Under the pieces are notes generated by a model, which was given only the letters and a program-made list of their open reading frames with translations, did no database searches and had not been told where the DNA came from. A program made the position numbers and the translations under genes. A stretch of 64,000 nt of DNA, taken from Topomyia yanbarensis (taxonomy: Eukaryota; Arthropoda; Insecta; Diptera; Culicidae). Shown piece after piece: positions 58,089 through 64,000 of this stretch. The stretch's first letter is position 1, and the number at the start of each line of letters is the position of its first letter. Location of the stretch: contig NC_080670.1 of assembly GCF_030247195.1 (NCBI RefSeq), positions 42,269,524 to 42,333,523 of the forward strand. Reading direction: 5' to 3'.

Positions 58089-61000
58089 TTCACCTCCTCC
58101 AATGAAAGATTCCATCACTGTTTTACAGTGGAATTGCAGAAGTATCATACCTAAAATTGATTCCTTAAAAATTTTACTGCATAATTTAAAATGCGATGCT
58201 TTTGCTCTATGTGAAACATGGCTTACCTCAAACATTAATTTCAACTTAAATGATTTCAACATTATTCGCCTAGACCGAGACACCCCGTATGGAGGAGTGC
58301 TTCTAGGAATTAAAAAGTGCTATTCTTTCTATAGAATTAACATCCCCTTGTTTGCGGGCATTGAGGCTGTAGCTGTCCAAACGAACATTAAAGGCAAAGA
58401 CATGTCTATCGCTTCTATATATATACCTCCCAAAGTTCAAATTGGACAACATCAAATTTTTGAGGTAGTGGAATCCATGGCTGCTCCGCGTCTGATACTG
58501 GGAGACTTCAACTCGCACGGAGTATTGTGGGGTTCCCTCTACAATGATAATCGATCCTCTTTGATATACAATGTGTGTGACGAATTTAATATGACAGTTT
58601 TAAATACTGGCGAAACAACACGCATCCCCAGACCTCCTGCACGTCCAAGTGCATTAGATCTGTCTCTGTGCTCGACATCACTTCGGTTAGATTGCACGTG
58701 GAAGGTTGTACCTGATCCTCACGGTAGCGATCATTTGCCAATCGTTGTTTCAATTAACAGTGAATTAGGCCTTACGAATTCAATCAATGTTCCTTATGAC
58801 TTAACACGAAATATTGATTGGAAAACATACGAAACATTAATTTCCACTTCTCTTGCTTCTACAGAAGAGCTACCCCCTACCGAAGAATATGAATTCTTAG
58901 CGGGTTTAATTATTGAAGCAGCAGAACAAGCCCAAACGAAATGCAATCCTGGAATGTCAATAAATAGACGCCCGCCTAATCCTTGGTGGGACAAAGAGTG
59001 CTCTGATGCATATGAAGCTAAACAAGTTGCCTACAAAGAAATTATGAAACAGAAAGGGGGTATACGTGAGAACTTTGAAAATTATTTCATTTTGCAAAAC
59101 AAATTTGACAGTATACGTCGTGCCAAAAAGTCTAGTTATTGGAGACGCTTCGTTGATGGCTTGTCAAGAGAAACATCAATGAGTACTCTTTAGAACACAG
59201 CCAGAAGAATGAGGAATCGAAACGTGACTAATGAAAGCGAAGATTTTTCGAATCGTTGGATATTTAATTTCGCCAAGAAAATTTGTCCCGACTCTGCTCC
59301 TGCGCAGAAAATCACTCGCGATGCTCCCACAAGTAACGATTTCATAGATTCGCCTTTGACAATGATGGAATTCTCAATTGCACTCCTCTCATGCAACAAT
59401 AATGCTCCGGGACTAGACAGAATTAAATTCAACTTGGTGAAGAATCTGCCTGACCTAGCAAAAAGACGCTTGTTGAATGTATTCAATAAGCTTCTTGAGC
59501 AGAACATTGTGCCGCACGACTGGAGACAAGTGAGAGTTATCGCTATTCCAAAACCGGGAAAGCCAGCCTCCGATCATAACTCGTATCGACCGATTGCAAT
59601 GCTATCCTGTATCAGGAAATTGTTGGAAAAAATTATCCTACGACGTCTCGACAATTGGGTTGAGGCGAACGGCTTGCTATCAGATACCCAGTTTGGTTTT
59701 CGGAGGGGAAAGGGAACGAATGATTGTCTGGCGCTACTTTCGTCAGAAATCCAACTCGCTTACGCAAAAAAAGAACAAATGGCGTCTGTGTTCTTAGACA
59801 TAAAAGGAGCATTCGACTCAGTCTCCATTGATGTTCTCTCGGAGAAGCTACATCAATGTGGTCTTTCACCGATATTAAATAATTATTTATACAATTTATT
59901 GTCAGAAAAGCACATGCATTTTTCATATGGCGATTTGGCGACACTCAGAATAAGTTACATGGGCCTCCCACAAGGCTCTTGTCTAAGCCCCCTTCTCTAT
60001 AATTTTTACGTGAATGACATTGATAATTGTATTGTCAGCCCATGCACTTTAAGACAACTTGCAGATGATGGGGTGGTTTCTGCCACAGGACCAAAAGCTA
60101 TAAATTTACAACAACCATTGCAAGATAGCTTGGATAATTTATCAATTTGGGCTTTAAAGCTGGGCATCGATTACTCTACGGAGAAAACAGAGTTGGTCGT
60201 TTTCTCAAGGAAGCGTGATCCAGCTCAGCTTCAGCTTCAGTTGGTTGGTAGAACGATAGCTCAAGTCCTGACTTTTAAATACCTTGGAATTTGGTTCGAT
60301 TCTAAAGGCACATGGGGAGGCCACATTAGGTATCTAATAACGAAATGCCAACAAAGGATAAATTTTCTGCGAACAATAACTGGATCATGGTGGGGTTCTC
60401 ATCCAAGTGACATGATAAGATTGTATCAAACAACAATACTTTCAGTAATGGAATATGGGTGCATCTGTTTCCGTTCAGCTGCGAACACTCACATTATTAA
60501 ACTGGAACGGATACAGTATCGCTGTTTACGAATTGCCTTAGGTTGCATGCAGTCGACCCATACAATGAGTCTTGAAGTACTAGCGGGAGTTCTTCCTTTA
60601 AAAGACCGGTTCTGGGATCTCTCTTCTCGTTTACTTATTCGATGTGAGGTTATGAACCCACTGGTAATTGAAAATTTTGAAAGACTTGTCGAGCTTCAAC
60701 CCCAAACCAGATTCATGACAGTGTATTTCAATCACATGTCACAAGAAATAACGCCTGCTAGGTATGTTCACACATACGTCAATATACTAGATATTCCTGA
60801 ATCCACTTTATTCTTCGACACGTCCATGCAAGCAGAGATTCGTGGAATTCCGGATCATCTACGCTCGCGGGAGATCCCTAAAATATTCACAAGTAAATAT
60901 CAACACATAGACTGCCTTAAAATGTTTTACACTGATGGGTCACGAATCAGTGAGGCCACTGGTTTCGGTATTTTCAACAATAATTTTTCAATTTCTCTCA

Positions 61001-61773
61001 AACTTGCAGAACCCGCCTCTGTTTATATAGCGGAACTAGCAGCAGTTCACTATAGTTTTCAAATAATTAATACTTTACCCCCGAACCATTACTTTATCCT
61101 CACTGATAGTCTCAGCACAATTGCAGCTCTACGCTCAAAGAGGATTGATAATCACGATCCATTCTTTTTGGGGAAGATACGAGAATCTCTGAGTAACCTG
61201 ACAAGAAAATGTTATAAATTTACCCTAGTGTGGCTCCCTGCCCATTGCTCTATTGCGGGCAATGAGAAAGCTGATAATTTAGCCAAGATTGGTGCACTAG
61301 ATGGTGAAATATATGAAAGACCCATCGCTTACAATGAATTTTATAGCGCTTCTCGACAGAGGACACTTGCTAGTTGGCAAACATCTTGGGACAATGGAGA
61401 TATGGGACGATGGCTACACTCAATTATCCCTAAAGTATCAACGAGGGCATGGTTCAAAGGATTGGATGTAAGTCGGAACTTCATCCGTGTGATGTCTAGG
61501 CTCATGTCCAATCATTATACTTTAGATGCGCATCTCCGTCGTATTGGGCTCGCTGAGGGTAATCATTGTGCTTGTGGAGAAGGTTACCACGACATTGAGC
61601 ATGTTGTTTGGTCCTGCACTGAATATCGTGAAGCCAAATCACAATTAGTAGATTCTTTACAAGTCCGAGGAAGACCAATCCATGTTCCTGTTAGAGACAT
61701 CCTGGCGTATCGCGATCCTCTATACATGGAAGTTATCTTTCATTTTCTAAAAACAGCGTCTGTCAAAATTTAA
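58081..61773 (+). CDS. LINE ORF2: endonuclease, reverse transcriptase, RNase H; one nonsense codon
   Basis: 1231 codons from ATG 58081, which overlaps the ORF1 stop and suggests termination-reinitiation. Domains: apurinic-type endonuclease, residues 1 to about 230 (LQWNCRSI, LCETWL, LGDFNSHG, GSDHLPIVV); RT about 430-760 (GFRRGKGTNDCLALL, VFLDIKGAFDSVS, GLPQGSCLSPLLYNF, active site LADD at about 660); RNase H about 945-1070 (FYTDGS, AELAAVH, LTDSLST, HCSIAGNEKADNLA); and a C-terminal C-x-C ... H-x4-H-x5-C motif (CACGEGYHDIEHVVWSC). Odd: TAG at 59191-59193 (codon 371) stops the frame between endonuclease and RT. It looks like a single-base nonsense change at a position where a tryptophan would fit. 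Both sides stay in the same frame with no other damage seen. As it stands only the endonuclease part could be made. Confidence 0.95.
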
Positions 61774-62067
61774 TTAAATTCATCTCCTCATACTCTCATC
61801 CAAGGCTAATCATTCACCAATTAAAGTGTCCTAGAATATTTAGTTTTTAAATTTAGACAAAAACAGAAAAAAAAGTAAATAAATGCACCCGAAAATACTA
61901 GATCATTATGAAATACAACAATGTAAGGAAAAAAGCAAACAATAAAGTGATTTCAGTGTTAGTTTTAGACAAAGTACTAGTATAGTTAAAATTAGTCTTA
62001 AGGATTTTTGTAACGTGCTATGTAAAAAAAGAAACTGGCGTAAAAAGCTTTTGCAAATGCCGTGTCA

Positions 62068-62073
62068 AATAAA
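62068..62073 (+). terminator. LINE polyadenylation signal
   Basis: AATAAA eight bases before the A-run that starts at 62081. The short gap suggests that the tail was added just downstream of the signal. No other AATAAA lies so close to the 3' end. Confidence 0.75.
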
Positions 62074-62095
62074 CGTATGGAAAAAAAAAAAAAAA

Positions 62096-62109
62096 AAGAC
62101 TTCAACTCT
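62096..62109. repeat. LINE target-site duplication, right copy
   Basis: AAGACTTCAACTCT, identical to 56053-56066. Confidence 0.95.
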
Positions 62110-62384
62110 TTTTGTTGTGGATCTGCTTGCAATCGAAAAAAACCGCAATTATTCTTGTTCTGTTCAGTGTTGCTTGTGACCCGTAGCTTGGTTGCTAGTT
62201 GAATTATTTTCACTGAATTAAGATGGCACCTCTTTGTTTTTCTAGTCTCTTTAGTCTTCCCATAGAAAATCCTCCCGATTTTCCCACCGACTAAATCGGC
62301 TGTGTACTGGCGGCTGAAATGGACTTGTTATTTTTTTGCGATTTTCAAACATGGCGGTTCATGTTTGGCTTAAGCTTAAAATTG

Positions 62385-62507
62385 TTTTTGCCTTTCTCAT
62401 ATAAAGAAAGGCTATGCAATCACTGTAAAAATCGACTTTTTAACCGAGGCCCGGAGGGCCGAGTATCATACACCATTCGATTCAGTTCGTCGAGATCGGC
62501 AAATGTC

Positions 62508-62542
<35 letters not shown>

Positions 62543-63590
62543 ATGTGTGTGTGTATGTGTGTGTGTGTCATTTAAACTCACACAATTTTCTCAGAGATGG
62601 CTGAACCGATTTTCGCAAACTTAGTTTCATCTGAAAGGTATAACGCTCCCATAAGCTGCTATTGAATTTTTAGTTGATCCGACTTCCGGTTCCGGAGTTA
62701 CGGGTTGAAGAGTGCGGTCACACAGCAAATTCCCATATAAACTGGTACCACCATGATGTTCAAATGATGTAAAACGTATTAAAATTGATGTAACATTACT
62801 CTAGTTTGCGGGTCTGGATCACTAATGATCAATCAAAGCAGCTTTGACCACATTGGCCACCTATGACGGTTCATGACGCCCTCGGGGAACCCGCCAAGTT
62901 CCTAAGATAATATCACACCCATTCCACAACGAATTCTCTACCGATTTTTACGAACTTAATTTCAAATGAAAGATACAGTAATGCCATTGACTGCTGCTGA
63001 ATTTCATTCGGTTCTGACTCTTGCTTCCGAAGTTACAGGGGTGTTAGTAAGGATACACTGGAATTTCCTATATAAATCGGTACAATCGTAATACCTCAGA
63101 GGCTAAAAACTATTGAAATGGTCACCAAATTACTTCTAATCGTAGATCTAGATCACTGATTGCCAATCAAACATTCTTTGAATATATTGTCCACTATCGA
63201 CGATTCCGGAAGTCCGGAATTCCGGGCATATTCCACAATTAAAGTCACATCGGTTCATCGGTGATGACTGAACCGATTTTCTCAAACCAAGTCTCAAATG
63301 GAAGGCAAAATATGCAGTTGAGTATTGCGTAGCCGCCCCTTCCCCCCCCCCCCTCCCCACCTTGCCCTTACACATCCCTCCTTCATCACTCCCCTCTTCT
63401 TGGATCACCCTCACGCCCAGATTTCCTTCATCCAACACGTATACCGAAATAAGATGAAGGATTTCTGACGCATCCTCCACATCCACTCTACTAAACCCCC
63501 ATTCCCTACACGTTCAAACGCATTCCACCAACCTTTGCAAATTATAATCACATGAAGATAACATTGAACTCATGCTTATTAAGCTAATTA
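62385..63590 (+). repeat. Dispersed repeat TTTTGCCTTTCTC..., copy 2
   Basis: Starts GCCTTTCTCATATAAAGAAA, then CCGAGGCCCGGAGGGCCGAG, a GT microsatellite and AGATGGCTGAACCGATTTT. Its second half (63205-63310) contains another ATGACTGAACCGATTTT module, so the family has internal repeats of about 300 bp. A C-rich run lies at 63343-63355. Confidence 0.85.
62502..62570. repeat. (GT)n microsatellite
   Basis: GTGTGTGT with GTAT interruptions, at the same internal place as in the copy at 63600. Confidence 0.95.
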
Positions 63591-63601
63591 AATATTATTC
63601 T

Positions 63602-64000
63602 TTTGCCTTTCTTATATAGAAAGTTTATGCAATTGCTCCAAAAACCGACTTTCTAACCGAGGCCCGGAGGGCCGAGTCTCATATAACATTCGACTCAGTT
63701 CGCCGAGATCGCAAAATATCTGTGTGTATGTATGTGTGTATGTATGTATGTGTGTATGTGTATGTGTGTGTGTATGTGTGTGTATGTGCGGATTTGTTAA
63801 CAAAATGTCCACATCGGTTACTCGGAGATGGCTGAACCAATTTTTACAAACTAAGATTCAAATGAAAGGTATAATATTCCCATAGGTTGCTATTGAATTT
63901 CATTTTCAACCGACGTCTTGTTCCGAATTACGAGTTGAAGAGTATGGTTACAAAACAAAATTTGTTGATTTTTCCAAATCGGTTTCTTGGAATTTTCTGA
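63602..64000 (+). repeat. Dispersed repeat TTTTGCCTTTCTT..., copy 3, cut by the window end
   Basis: GCCTTTCTTATATAGAAAG, CCGAGGCCCGGAGGGCCGAG, a GTAT-rich microsatellite (63720-63788) and AGATGGCTGAACCAATTTT, in the same order as copies 1 and 2. It continues beyond the window. Confidence 0.85.

Larger units (their letters stand above)
56067..62095 (+). mobile_element. Full-length LOA/I-type LINE (non-LTR retrotransposon)
   Basis: The element spans about 6.03 kb between 14-bp direct repeats: a 708-bp 5' UTR, ORF1 (56775-58088), ORF2 (58081-61773), a 3' UTR of about 300 bp with AATAAA at 62068 and a poly(A) tail from 62081. ORF2 has endonuclease, reverse transcriptase and RNase H domains. The presence of RNase H and the LADD form of the RT active site favour the LOA/I group over jockey or R1. 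A clear target duplication, a complete 5' end and almost intact ORFs indicate a fairly recent insertion. Confidence 0.95.
55641..62258. mobile_element. Inverted-repeat element into which the LINE inserted
   Basis: The left arm AGACTAAAGAGACTAGAATA (55641 on, continuing to GACGCCAT) is mirrored by 62221-62258 (GGCACCTCTTTGTTTTTCTA continuing GTCTCTTTAGTCTT). Removing the 6-kb LINE leaves about 0.6 kb between the arms, the size of a MITE. Target duplications were not identified. Confidence 0.55.

Overview
The window looks like a piece of a culicine mosquito genome, most likely Aedes. The reasons are an intact insect-type RPB2 gene with 55-65 bp introns, histone-repeat relics, and a very dense nested load of LOA/I-like, R1-like, Ty3/gypsy and copia retrotransposons, hAT and pogo-type DNA transposons and MITEs. 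The species call is inference; nothing was searched. One 500-base run of N (2528-3027) is an assembly gap.

Layout. 1-7.4 kb: a GA microsatellite, a MITE with a target duplication, the gap, the last exon of an unrecognised gene (3076-3329), a fold-back element, a pogo-like MITE, a copia pol/LTR remnant and two more MITEs. 7.4-12.4 kb: a 5-kb segment bounded by inverted repeats that carries two intron-containing gene relics: a Gln-rich gene and a DEAD-box helicase of the DDX19/Dbp80 family. 13.0-14.5 kb: an apparently intact four-exon gene of unknown function with a cysteine-rich N-terminus. 15.1-22.0 kb: a TA-flanked pogo/Tc1-like element, then an R1-like retrotransposon pseudogene split by a 2.9-kb hAT element with a perfect 8-bp duplication; the hAT holds a 9-bp minisatellite, a 117-bp satellite array and a transposase C-terminus. 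22.5-26.3 kb (minus): the complete RNA polymerase II second-largest subunit in five exons. 28.5-29.0 kb (plus): complex I subunit NDUFC2 in three exons.

29.4-45.4 kb is an eroded histone locus: H4, two H2A (minus) and two H2B (plus) pseudogenes, with histone 3' stem-loops at the H4 relic and the second H2B relic, broken up by later insertions. A 6.3-kb insertion carrying further copies of the 117-bp satellite separates one H2A from its divergent H2B partner. A 6.6-kb segment between 42-bp direct repeats contains a 4.8-kb hAT transposon (39156-43970) with perfect TIRs, perfect 8-bp target duplications and a four-exon transposase broken only by one frame change in an A-run. 47-55 kb holds retrotransposon fragments: a non-LTR RT, a Ty3/gypsy RNase H-integrase linker split by another hAT-type element with an RTE-like endonuclease scrap, and a second non-LTR RT. 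56.07-62.1 kb is a full-length LOA/I-type LINE with a 14-bp target duplication, tandem stem-loop repeats and a candidate DPE promoter in its 5' UTR, two ORFs overlapping by 8 nt, and a single nonsense codon in ORF2. 62.4-64.0 kb holds copies of another dispersed repeat with GT microsatellites.

Host genes that look functional are RPB2, NDUFC2, the 13.0-14.5 kb gene and the partial gene next to the gap. They are not obviously related in function. Most other coding signal is mobile-element or pseudogene sequence.
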